Below, piece after piece: positions 29,857-37,221 of a DNA stretch of 64,000 bases (the first letter of the stretch is position 1; every line of letters begins with the position of its first letter). The stretch comes from Trebonia sp963822615 (lineage in GTDB: Bacteria; Actinomycetota; Actinomycetes; Streptosporangiales; Streptosporangiaceae). Below the pieces are notes generated by a model. That model searched no databases. It worked only from the letters and a program-made list of their open reading frames with translations, and was not told the origin of the DNA. A program made the position numbers and the translations under genes. The DNA lies in contig CAWGIM010000001.1 of assembly GCA_963822615.1 (NCBI GenBank), positions 620,001-684,000 on the forward strand. The letters run 5' to 3'.

Positions 29857-31110
29857 TCAGCGGTGCCAGGGCATCAGCCCGTCGGCCGGGTGCCGGGCCC
29901 GCGGCGTCAGCGCCGCCGGGTCCGGCTCCTGGTCCGGGTCCGGGCCGGGGGTGTCCTTCCTGGCCAGCGCGGCGGCGACCGCCGGGTAGACCAGCACCGA
30001 CAGCACGCCCGCGCCGACCAGGGCGGCGGCGTTGGACGGGAGCATCTTGCCGTCCCGCAGCCCGATCTCGGCCAGCGCGACCAGCAGCGGCATCGCGGTC
30101 GCGGTGATGAACGTCATCTCCACCCGCTGCCGCAGCGGCAGCACCCGCCGGTAGACCAGCAGCGACGGCAGGCCCCTGATGACCAGCAGCAGCACGAAGA
30201 ACGCGAGCAGCCGGAACGGGCTCTTGGCGATGCCGCTCACGTCCAGCGTCATCCCCGAGGCGACGAAGAAGACGGGGATGAAGATGCCGTAGCCGACCGC
30301 GTCGAACTTCAGCTCAAGGCCCTGCACGTCGATGCCCATCCGCCGGGTCCAGGTGCGCAGCACGATGCCGGCCAGCATCGCGCCGAGCACCACGTCCTGG
30401 CCGAACTTGGCCGCGATGACCAGCAGCAGGAACAGCAGCACGACCGACCAGCGCAGCATGATCTGGCCGGTGGCGTTCTGCCCCTCCCTGATGATCGTGC
30501 GCAGCCGCTGGCTGCGGACGATGAACGGGACGGTGCCGAGCGCGACCGCCAGCAGCCCGACCGCGGCGACCGAGGCGAGCGCGGCGAAGTGGTTCCCCTG
30601 GGTGAGGAAGACGGCGATGGCGATGATCGGGAACAGCTCGCCGACCGCGCCGGCCGCGAACACGTAGCGGCCGAAGTCGCCGTGCAGCATCCCGTTGTCG
30701 TGCAGGATCGGCAGCAGCGTGCCGAGCGCGGTGGTGGTCAGCGCCAGCGCGATCGGCACGTAGTCGCGGACGAACCCGGTGGCGGCCAGGCCGGCCACCG
30801 CGCCGAGCGACAGGCCCACCGAGATCAGCCAGCCGCCGATCGCCAGCCGGCCGGGCCGCTGCCTCAGCAGGGCCGGGTCGAGCTCGTAGCCGGCCAGCAG
30901 GAACAGGAACCCCAGGCCGCCGTCGGCGACTAGCTGGACGCTGCCGGTGTCGGCCACCCCGAGCCCGTGCGGCCCGATGAGGACCCCGCCGATCAGGAAG
31001 AACACCACCTGCGGGATCTTCGGCCCGGGCAGCACGGCGGCGATCACCGGGGTAACCGCGGCGACGACGAACACGGCGAGCAGGCTCTGCAGCCCCTGGG
31101 TGACGTCCAT
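29857..31110 (-). CDS. CPA2-family cation/proton antiporter
   Basis: The 417-residue protein has about twelve to thirteen membrane segments. It shows the Kef/NapA-like landmarks IGGVLIGPHGLG in helix 2 and FLFLLAGYELDPALLRQRP in helix 3, a TTTALGTLLPIL segment in helix 5 and AAGAVGELFPIIAIAVFL in the core helix carrying the acidic residue. The C-terminus is a short Pro/Asp-rich tail without an RCK (TrkA) domain, so it is not a regulated Kef channel. It exchanges Na+ or K+ for protons. The DUF2254 gene lies nine bases upstream on the same strand, so they are probably co-transcribed. Confidence 0.9.
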   Translation of the reverse strand: MDVTQGLQSLLAVFVVAAVTPVIAAVLPGPKIPQVVFFLIGGVLIGPHGLGVADTGSVQLVADGGLGFLFLLAGYELDPALLRQRPGRLAIGGWLISVGLSLGAVAGLAATGFVRDYVPIALALTTTALGTLLPILHDNGMLHGDFGRYVFAAGAVGELFPIIAIAVFLTQGNHFAALASVAAVGLLAVALGTVPFIVRSQRLRTIIREGQNATGQIMLRWSVVLLFLLLVIAAKFGQDVVLGAMLAGIVLRTWTRRMGIDVQGLELKFDAVGYGIFIPVFFVASGMTLDVSGIAKSPFRLLAFFVLLLVIRGLPSLLVYRRVLPLRQRVEMTFITATAMPLLVALAEIGLRDGKMLPSNAAALVGAGVLSVLVYPAVAAALARKDTPGPDPDQEPDPAALTPRARHPADGLMPWHR

Positions 31111-31119
31111 GCCGGGCTC

Positions 31120-32472
31120 CTAGCCCAGGCCCATCGGGTCGGGCCGCAGCGCCTGCCGGGGGGCGCCGTCGCCGGCCAGCTGGCGGGTCAGCTCCTCCCG
31201 GCGGGCGGTCACGGCCGGGCGCCGCTCGGGCGCGGCGGCCTCCTCCAGCGTCGCGTAGGCGGCCAGCAGCCGCCGGCTCACCTGCGGTGAGCCGGCGCCG
31301 TAGCCGGTGATCTCGGTGAACGCCAGGTCCAGGCAGTCCTCCCAGCCGGGCAGCGGGATGACCAGCCGCACGGTGCCGCCGGGGTCGGTGTAGCAGCCTG
31401 AGTGGCGGGGGCCGCGGGCGAGCTGCAGCAAGACGTCCTCCAGTGAGTCGATGACCAGGACCGCGGTGGTGGGCTGGTTGACCGCGGGTGACAGCGCCTG
31501 GGCGGCGATGTCGGCGAGCTGGCGCAGGCCGAAGGCCGGGTCCTGGTAGAGGGTCCGGCCCCGGCCGAAGTTGACCGCGGCCGCCACCTCCCGGGCGGTC
31601 ACCGGCGCGGCCCCGCCCGGGCCGGCCGGGTAGACGGCGGCGAAGGCGCCGCCGCCGGGGACGAACTCGCCCATCCGCACCGTCAGCTCGATCAGGCAGT
31701 CGCGGCGGCGGGCCAGGCCGGCCAGCCGGGCGTGGTCGACGCCGAGCACCCGCCCGTAGGCGCGCCGGCGGCCCCAGCGCGGGCGGCCGGGCGGGGCCGG
31801 CAGCCGGAGCGGGACGGGGCCGCCCGCGCGGACCGGGGCGGGGGCGGGACGGCAGGCGGGCGACGGCTGCCAGGACGCGGCCACCGCCGCCTTGGTCTCC
31901 CCGGCGACGGCCGCGATCACGTCGACCACCTGCAGCAGCTCCATCATGGCGGCCACGTAGCGCAGGAACACCACCAGGCTGACCGCCACCAGCGCGGCCG
32001 CGACCACCACCGCGCGGGACACCGCCGGGCCGCTGCGGCCGTGGCTGAGCACCAGCGCGGTGACCGAGTAGGCGAACGCGGCCAGCAGGGTGCCGAACGC
32101 CACCCGGGTGATCCCGGACCGGACGAACGTCCTGATCACCCGGGGCGACAGCTGCGAGCTGGCCAGCTGCAGGGCGACCAGGGTGAGGGTGAACACCACG
32201 CCGAGGAAGGTCAAGGTGGCGGCGGAGATGTTCTCCAGGAAGCCGCTGCCCCAGGACGCGTCGGCCGGCAGCCCGCCCAGCGAGTGCCACAGGCCGTTGC
32301 CCGCGGCGGTCAGCACCGCCAGCCCGGTGCCGAGGACCAGCAGGACGGCCGGGATCACCCAGAACCGTTCCCGTACCCACTCCACCGCCCAGCGGCGCCG
32401 GTAGCTGGCCGAGGACACGGCGGGCTCGGCCAGCACCGGCGTGCCCGGGCCGCGCTGGTCAGCCGTCCGCAT
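31120..32472 (-). CDS. DUF2254 membrane protein
   Basis: The 450-residue protein from ATG 32472 has four N-terminal helices in two pairs (FWVIPAVLLVLGTGLAVL, ATLTFLGVVFTLTLVALQLASSQLSPRVIRTF, then two more). A large cytosolic domain follows with FGLRQLADIAAQALSPAVNQPTTAV, a block diagnostic of DUF2254. The cytosolic part contains a poorly conserved Pro/Arg insert near residues 205-235. The function of the family is not known. It heads a likely operon with the antiporter and is divergent from the SpoIIE-type phosphatase gene, sharing a 198-base regulatory gap. Confidence 0.85.
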   Translation of the reverse strand: MRTADQRGPGTPVLAEPAVSSASYRRRWAVEWVRERFWVIPAVLLVLGTGLAVLTAAGNGLWHSLGGLPADASWGSGFLENISAATLTFLGVVFTLTLVALQLASSQLSPRVIRTFVRSGITRVAFGTLLAAFAYSVTALVLSHGRSGPAVSRAVVVAAALVAVSLVVFLRYVAAMMELLQVVDVIAAVAGETKAAVAASWQPSPACRPAPAPVRAGGPVPLRLPAPPGRPRWGRRRAYGRVLGVDHARLAGLARRRDCLIELTVRMGEFVPGGGAFAAVYPAGPGGAAPVTAREVAAAVNFGRGRTLYQDPAFGLRQLADIAAQALSPAVNQPTTAVLVIDSLEDVLLQLARGPRHSGCYTDPGGTVRLVIPLPGWEDCLDLAFTEITGYGAGSPQVSRRLLAAYATLEEAAAPERRPAVTARREELTRQLAGDGAPRQALRPDPMGLG

Positions 32473-32600
32473 GCCGATCCCCCCGGGACACGGCACCGCC
32501 CGGGCGCCGCCTGAAGTAACTGAATGTACTGGCAAAATCACGTCAGGTAGTTCCCGGTTCCCCGCGGGCCGAACCGCCGCCGCCGGCCCCGCAGGTGCGG

Positions 32601-32623
32601 GTTCGTCCCGGTTAAGCCGGGTA
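32601..32623 (+). promoter_or_regulatory. Sigma-B-like promoter for the SpoIIE phosphatase gene
   Basis: GTTC at 32601 and GGGTAG at 32619 are 15 bases apart (from the end of GTT), matching the actinobacterial sigma-B/SigF pattern GTTT-N14-16-GGGTAT. It lies about 48 bases before the ATG at 32671. Phosphatases of partner-switching systems are often under their own stress sigma. Confidence 0.45.
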
Positions 32624-32670
32624 GCCTGGCTGGCATTCGGGGAACGGGGTCAGGCGGAGGGCGGGAAGCG

Positions 32671-33810
32671 ATGGCGGAGTTCGCCTACACGAGGGCACTG
32701 CAGGCGCTGGCCGGCCACGCCTCGGTGGACGTGGACCGGCTGCTGGCGGCGTCCTGCACGCCCGCCTGGGACCCGGTCGTCTACCTGGCCGACTTCGCCC
32801 GCGAGACGCTGCTGCCGCTCAGCGCCGGGGCACCGGAGGAGCCGGTCGCGGGCACGGCCGGCGGCGCCACGTTCACCACCGGCGAGCCGTCGCTGGTGCA
32901 GCGCCGCGGGCACGTGCGGGTCTGGGTGCCGGTGACCGAGCAGACCGCCCGCATCGGGGTGCTGGCCGTCTCGGTGGCCGAGGCCGACGCCGACACGGTC
33001 CGGCAGGCGCAGCTCCTCGGGGTGTTCGCCGGCCTCGTGGTGGCGGCGAAGATGCGGGTCAGCGACGCCCCCAAGGTGCGGCGGCAGGGACGGCGGATGT
33101 CGCTGGCCGCCTCCATGCAGTGGGACACGCTGCCGCCGTGGACGCTCCGGGTGCCCGGCGCGATGGCGGCCGGCATCCTCGAGCCCGCCTACGACGTGGC
33201 CGGCGACACCTTCGACTACGCCGTCGACGGCGGCCGCATCAGCTTCGCGATCATCGACGGGATGGGGCACGGGATCGCCACCACCGTGCTGACCGGCCTG
33301 GCGGTCGGCGCCTACCGGCACGCGCGGCGGGCCGGCGCGGCCCTGCCGCAGATCCACGCCGCCATCGACAGCGCCCTGGCCAGCCGGTATGACGACATGT
33401 CGTTCGCCACCGGCATCATCGGCACGCTCGACGTGCCCACCGGGCACCTGGAGTGGACCTGCGCCGGCCACCCGCCGCCGCTGCTGCTGCGCGGCCACGG
33501 CACCGCCGAGATCGAGACCACGCCGACCATCCCGTTCGGCCTGGGGGCGGGCACCCCCGGCGTCCACGCGCTCGACCTCAAGCCGGACGACGTGGTGCTG
33601 TTCTACACCGACGGGGTGACTGAGGCGCACACCGCCAACCACGAGCTGTTCGGCCTCGACCGGCTGACCGACCTGCTGGTCCGCGAGGCGGCGGGCGAGC
33701 AGCAGGCGGAGGAGCTGCTGCGCCGGATGGTCCGCGCCATCCTCGACCACCAGCACGGCGACCTGCGGGACGACGCCACCATGCTGATGCTGCGCTGGGA
33801 CGGCGCCTGA
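32671..33810 (+). CDS. SpoIIE/RsbU-type PP2C phosphatase
   Basis: The 379-residue protein has a 130-residue N-terminal sensory region with no motif I can name, then a PP2C-like SpoIIE domain. Metal-binding acids are seen in AYDVAGDTFDYAV, FAIIDGMGHGIAT, LFYTDGVTEA and LRDDATMLML, all in the standard order. Such enzymes dephosphorylate anti-sigma antagonists (STAS proteins) to release a stress sigma factor. No STAS or anti-sigma gene is adjacent, so its target is elsewhere. A sigma-B-like promoter precedes it. Confidence 0.9.
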   Translation: MAEFAYTRALQALAGHASVDVDRLLAASCTPAWDPVVYLADFARETLLPLSAGAPEEPVAGTAGGATFTTGEPSLVQRRGHVRVWVPVTEQTARIGVLAVSVAEADADTVRQAQLLGVFAGLVVAAKMRVSDAPKVRRQGRRMSLAASMQWDTLPPWTLRVPGAMAAGILEPAYDVAGDTFDYAVDGGRISFAIIDGMGHGIATTVLTGLAVGAYRHARRAGAALPQIHAAIDSALASRYDDMSFATGIIGTLDVPTGHLEWTCAGHPPPLLLRGHGTAEIETTPTIPFGLGAGTPGVHALDLKPDDVVLFYTDGVTEAHTANHELFGLDRLTDLLVREAAGEQQAEELLRRMVRAILDHQHGDLRDDATMLMLRWDGA

Positions 33811-33912
33811 CCGGAGCCGGGCCGGAACGAAATAGCGGGGCCCCGGATCGGGTTACAAGGATGTGCGCAGCGCATCCGCTGCAGGCACCCATTTCGACAC
33901 TGGGAGCGCATC

Positions 33913-34428
33913 ATGACGACCGAGAAGGCAATCCTGGCCGGCGGCTGCTTCTGGGGGGTGCAGGACCTCGTCCGCAAGCTTCCTGGCGTGATCTCGACCC
34001 GGGTCGGCTACACCGGCGGCGACGTGCCCAACGCGACCTACCGCCACCACGGCACCCACGCCGAGGCGCTGGAGATCCTGTTCGACCCGAGCCAGACCTC
34101 CTACCGGAACCTGCTGGAGTTCTTCTTCCAGATCCACGACCCGACCACCAGGAACCGCCAGGGCAACGACATCGGCACCAGCTACCGCTCGGCGATCTTC
34201 TACACCGATGACGCCCAGAAGCAGGTCGCCGAGGACACCATCGCCGACGTGAACGCCTCCGGCCTGTGGCCGGGCAAGGTAGTCACCGAGGTAAGCCCGG
34301 CCGGGCCGTTCTGGGAGGCCGAGCCGGAGCACCAGGACTACCTGGTGAATTACCCCAACGGCTACACCTGCCACTACATCCGCCCCGGCTGGAAGCTGCC
34401 GCACCGCGCGGACAAGGTCACGTCCTAA
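33913..34428 (+). CDS. msrA: Peptide methionine (S)-S-oxide reductase
   Basis: The 171-residue protein begins MTTEKAILAGGCFWGVQD. The GCFWG motif holds the catalytic cysteine, and VGYTGGDVPNATYRHHGTHAEAL with IGTSYRSAIFY supplies the substrate pocket. It repairs methionine-S-sulfoxide in proteins. The C-terminus lacks the extra resolving cysteines of some MsrA forms, though TCHYIRPG has one cysteine. It is a single gene with GGGAG about eight bases before its ATG and a strong hairpin 16 bases after the stop. Confidence 0.95.
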   Translation: MTTEKAILAGGCFWGVQDLVRKLPGVISTRVGYTGGDVPNATYRHHGTHAEALEILFDPSQTSYRNLLEFFFQIHDPTTRNRQGNDIGTSYRSAIFYTDDAQKQVAEDTIADVNASGLWPGKVVTEVSPAGPFWEAEPEHQDYLVNYPNGYTCHYIRPGWKLPHRADKVTS

Positions 34429-34443
34429 CCGCCGCCCCGCGTC

Positions 34444-34471
34444 CCGCCCGCTGGCCATCGCCGGCGGGCGG
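34444..34471. terminator. Bidirectional hairpin between msrA and pyrF
   Basis: Eleven-base arms CCGCCCGCTGG (34444-34454) and CCGGCGGGCGG (34461-34471) pair with one G-U around CCATCG. It lies between the convergent ends of msrA and the inferred pyrF end and can serve both. Confidence 0.6.
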
Positions 34472-34476
34472 TCCCG

Positions 34477-35315
34477 TTACAGGAGCGACCGGAACTCGGC
34501 GTTCAGCCGGGCCGCGGCGTCGCCCAGCGCCCCGGCCCGGGCCCGGCCGCCAGCAGCGAGCGGGACGCCGACGGCATCACCCGCTCCGGGCAGGCCGCGA
34601 ACGTCGCGGCCACGTCGGCCGGGGAGGCACCCTGGGCCCCGATCCCGGGGGCCAGCAGCAACCCGTTAGCGCCGGCCAGGTCGAGCGGCGGGTCGTTGGG
34701 CACCGGGCCGACGACTGCCCCGAGCGGGCCCAGCCGCCCGGGCGCGAGCCGGGCGTTGACCGCGCCGACGCCGGCCAGCAGCTCCTGCTCTACCGTCACG
34801 CCAGGCCTGGAGACGGCCGCCTGCACCGCCCGCCCCTCGGGGTTGGACGAGCGGACCACCACCAGCACGCACGCACCGGCCTCGTCCGCCCGCCGGGTGA
34901 ACGCGCTCATCGCGCTCAGGCCCAGGTAGGGGTGCACGGTGACCGCGTCCGCCCTGATGGCCGCGTCCTCGCCCAGGTAGGCGGCCGCGTAGGCGTCGTT
35001 GGTGGACCCGACGTCGCCCCGCTTCAGGTCGAGGATCACCAGCAGCCCGGCCGCGCGGGCCTCGGCCGCCAGCCGGGCCAGCGCCCGGATGCCGCGCCAG
35101 CCGTGCCGCTCGTAGAACGCGGACTGCGGCTTGACCAGCCCGACCGTCCCGGCCGCGGCCGCCAGCACGATGTCGGTGAACCGCTCCAGCCCGTCGGCGT
35201 CGTCGGTCAGCCCCCAGGCGCTGAGGACCGCGGCGTGCGGGTCGGCGCCCAGGACGAGGGGCCCGTACTTGGCGCGGGCGGCCGCGAACCGGTCGGCGAA
35301 GGACCCGGCCGTCAC
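34477..35315 (-). CDS. pyrF: Orotidine 5'-phosphate decarboxylase (PyrF type 2), C-terminal frameshift
   Basis: The protein starts at GTG 35315 (TAGSFADRFAAARAKYGPLVLGADPH). The catalytic block is LVILDLKRGDVGST (DxKRxDI type), with VTVHPYLG and LLLAPGIGAQGASPADV for phosphate binding. This is the long class-2 OMP decarboxylase of actinobacteria, the last step of UMP synthesis. After LLAAGPGPG the frame shifts and stops at 34503. Adding one G to the GGGG near 34525 gives ALGDAAARLNAEFRSLL and a TAA at 34477, matching the usual ending. Because the gene is normally essential, the break is probably a sequence error. Confidence 0.9.
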
Positions 35316-35417
35316 GCGGGTGCCCCGCGGCCCGCCGGGATGACCCCCGTCATTACTCGGTTGCTCATGCGCTGCCTTCCCCTGCTGACCGAGGCCTACA
35401 GTACCGCCGGATGACTG

Positions 35418-36518
35418 ATGCTGGCAGGCGCGCGCTTCCCGACGATGGCTGCCATGAGAACACGACTCGCCGTCGCCGGCCTGCCCGGGTGGCGGCGCTT
35501 CCCCCCGAACCTGTTCGCGATCCCCTTCGGGCTGGCCGGCCTGTCCGAGTGCTGGCACGCGGCCGCGCTGGTGCTGCGGCTGCCGGCCGCGGTATCCACC
35601 GCGATCGCCGCCGTCGCCGCCCTGGCCTGGGTCACGCTGCTGGCCGGCTACGCCGGGCAGGGGCTGAGCAGCGCCCTCGCCGACTTCCGGAGCAAGACGC
35701 TCTCGCCGTTCGTCGCGCTCGCCCCCATGACGGGGATGCTGCTGGCGGCGGCACTGTCGCCGTACGCGCTCACCGCCGGGCGGGTGCTGGTGGCGGTGTT
35801 CCTGGCCGCCACCCTGCTGCTGGGCGGCCTGCTGACCGGCGAGTGGGTGCTCGGCCCCCTCGACCACGAGTCGGCGCACCCCGGCTACTTCCTGCCGACC
35901 GTGGCGGGCGGCCTGGTCGGTGCGTTCTGCGCCGCCCAGGTGCAGCTGACCGCGCTCGGCGCCGCCAGCTTCGGCGTCGGGATGCTGTGCTGGCTGATGA
36001 TCGGCTCCACGGTCCTCGGCCGGCTCTTCTTCCACCGGGCGCTGCCGCCGGCGCTGGTGCCGACGCTGGCGATCGAGGTTGCCCCGCCGGCCGTGGCCGG
36101 GATCGCGTACTTCGCGCTGGCCGGCGGCCGCACCGACTGGCCCGCCCGCGCGCTCGCGGGGTACGCGGTGCTGATGATCGTGGTCCAGGTCCGGCTGTTC
36201 CCCCGGTTCCGGGCGCTGCGGTTTTCGGCCGCCTTCTGGGCGTTCGCCTTCTCCTGGGCCGCCGTCGCGACTGACGCGCTCGACTGGATCGCCCTGCGCC
36301 GGCCGTCCGGCGCGGCGGCCTGGGCAACGCTGATCCTCACCGTGATCACCGCGTTCATCGGGTACATCGCGCTCCGGACGGTGCTGCTGGTCGTGCGCGG
36401 CGAGCTGCTGCCGCCCCGCGCGCGGCGGCTGGAAGCCACCCCGGTCGTCCCGAACGAAAGCGCGGTCCCCGTCCCCGCTAGCCTGGCAGGGCAGGGCGAT
36501 GAGCACCCCTTTGGCTGA
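35418..36518 (+). CDS. SLAC1/TehA-family (TDT) anion channel or transporter
   Basis: The protein of up to 366 residues has ten hydrophobic helices in the repeated two-helix pattern of TehA/SLAC1. It begins FPPNLFAIPFGLAGLSECWHAAA and contains the SPFVALAPMTGMLLAAAL segment where the family places its pore proline. Start choice is open: ATGs at 35445 and 35454 are closer to the homologous N-terminus than the frame start. Members carry tellurite-resistance, C4-dicarboxylate or simple anion traffic. Its 3' end overlaps the convergent LuxR fragment by about 40 bases. Confidence 0.82.
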   Translation: MLAGARFPTMAAMRTRLAVAGLPGWRRFPPNLFAIPFGLAGLSECWHAAALVLRLPAAVSTAIAAVAALAWVTLLAGYAGQGLSSALADFRSKTLSPFVALAPMTGMLLAAALSPYALTAGRVLVAVFLAATLLLGGLLTGEWVLGPLDHESAHPGYFLPTVAGGLVGAFCAAQVQLTALGAASFGVGMLCWLMIGSTVLGRLFFHRALPPALVPTLAIEVAPPAVAGIAYFALAGGRTDWPARALAGYAVLMIVVQVRLFPRFRALRFSAAFWAFAFSWAAVATDALDWIALRRPSGAAAWATLILTVITAFIGYIALRTVLLVVRGELLPPRARRLEATPVVPNESAVPVPASLAGQGDEHPFG

Positions 36519-37078
36519 GCGCGTCGCGCAGCGCCGCCCGCGAGCCGATGCCGAGCTTGGGGAAGACCCGGTACAGGTGGGCGCTGACCGTCCGGGGCGA
36601 CATGCGCAGCCGGGCGGCGATCTGCTTGTTGCTGAGCCCGGCGGCCGCCAGCTCCGCTACCTGCAGCTCCTGCGCGGTCAGCTGGCCGGCCTGGCTCCGC
36701 GTCCCGCTGCCTGGTGGGCGCGGTGGCGGCCAGCTCGGCGGCAGCCCGCTGCGCCCAGGCGACCGCGCCCAGCCGCTCGAACGCGGCCAGTGCGGCCTGC
36801 AGCTGCGGTCGCGCCCGGGTTACCTGGCGCGACCGGCGCAGCCGCTCCCCGTACAGCAGCCGCACCCGGGCGGCGTCGAACGGCCACCACTGCGCCCCCG
36901 GGCCCGCCAGCGCGGCCTCGAACAGCTCGGCCGCTAGGCCGTCGGCGGCCGCCAGCGCCAGCACGGCGCCAGCCAGCAGCGCCTTCCGCGCCTCCAGGGC
37001 GCGCACGGCGGCCTCGAGGGGGGCGTCGTCGCCGGCGGCCGCGCACGGCGGCGTCATCTCCAGGCGGGATAGGGTCAT
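36478..37078 (-). pseudogene. Truncated and frameshifted LuxR-type regulator
   Basis: From ATG 37078, with a GGAGACCGCG ribosome site, the frame encodes about 130 residues of helical repeat (LYGERLRRSRQVTRARPQLQAALAAFERLGA). This is the C-terminal end of a large ATP-binding LuxR (LAL) protein. The LuxR helix-turn-helix (LTAQELQVAELAAAGLSNKQ, then SPRTVSAHLYRVFPKLGIGS) lies in the next frame and stops at 36478. The ATPase part is absent. So this is a short remnant or stand-alone DNA-binding piece with one frame break near 36690. It is divergent from the intact LAL regulator. Confidence 0.7.
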
Positions 37079-37221
37079 CGCGGTCTCCTTGTCCGGGGGC
37101 ACGCTCCCAGGAAAGCGGCCGGGCGGGTCCCCGCGCAGTGGTCAAATGACGACACCTGCCGGCCGCGCGGCGACGACACCCGGCCGCCGGGAGCCGGGGA
37201 CCCTGCCAATACCCTGTCCGC

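Noticed and set aside
34503..36506. A 667-residue minus-strand protein over the SLAC1 gene
   Set aside because: Only its last 270 residues are protein-like (PyrF). The rest is Gly/Arg/Gln-rich antisense sequence of the transporter gene, a common artefact at this GC content.
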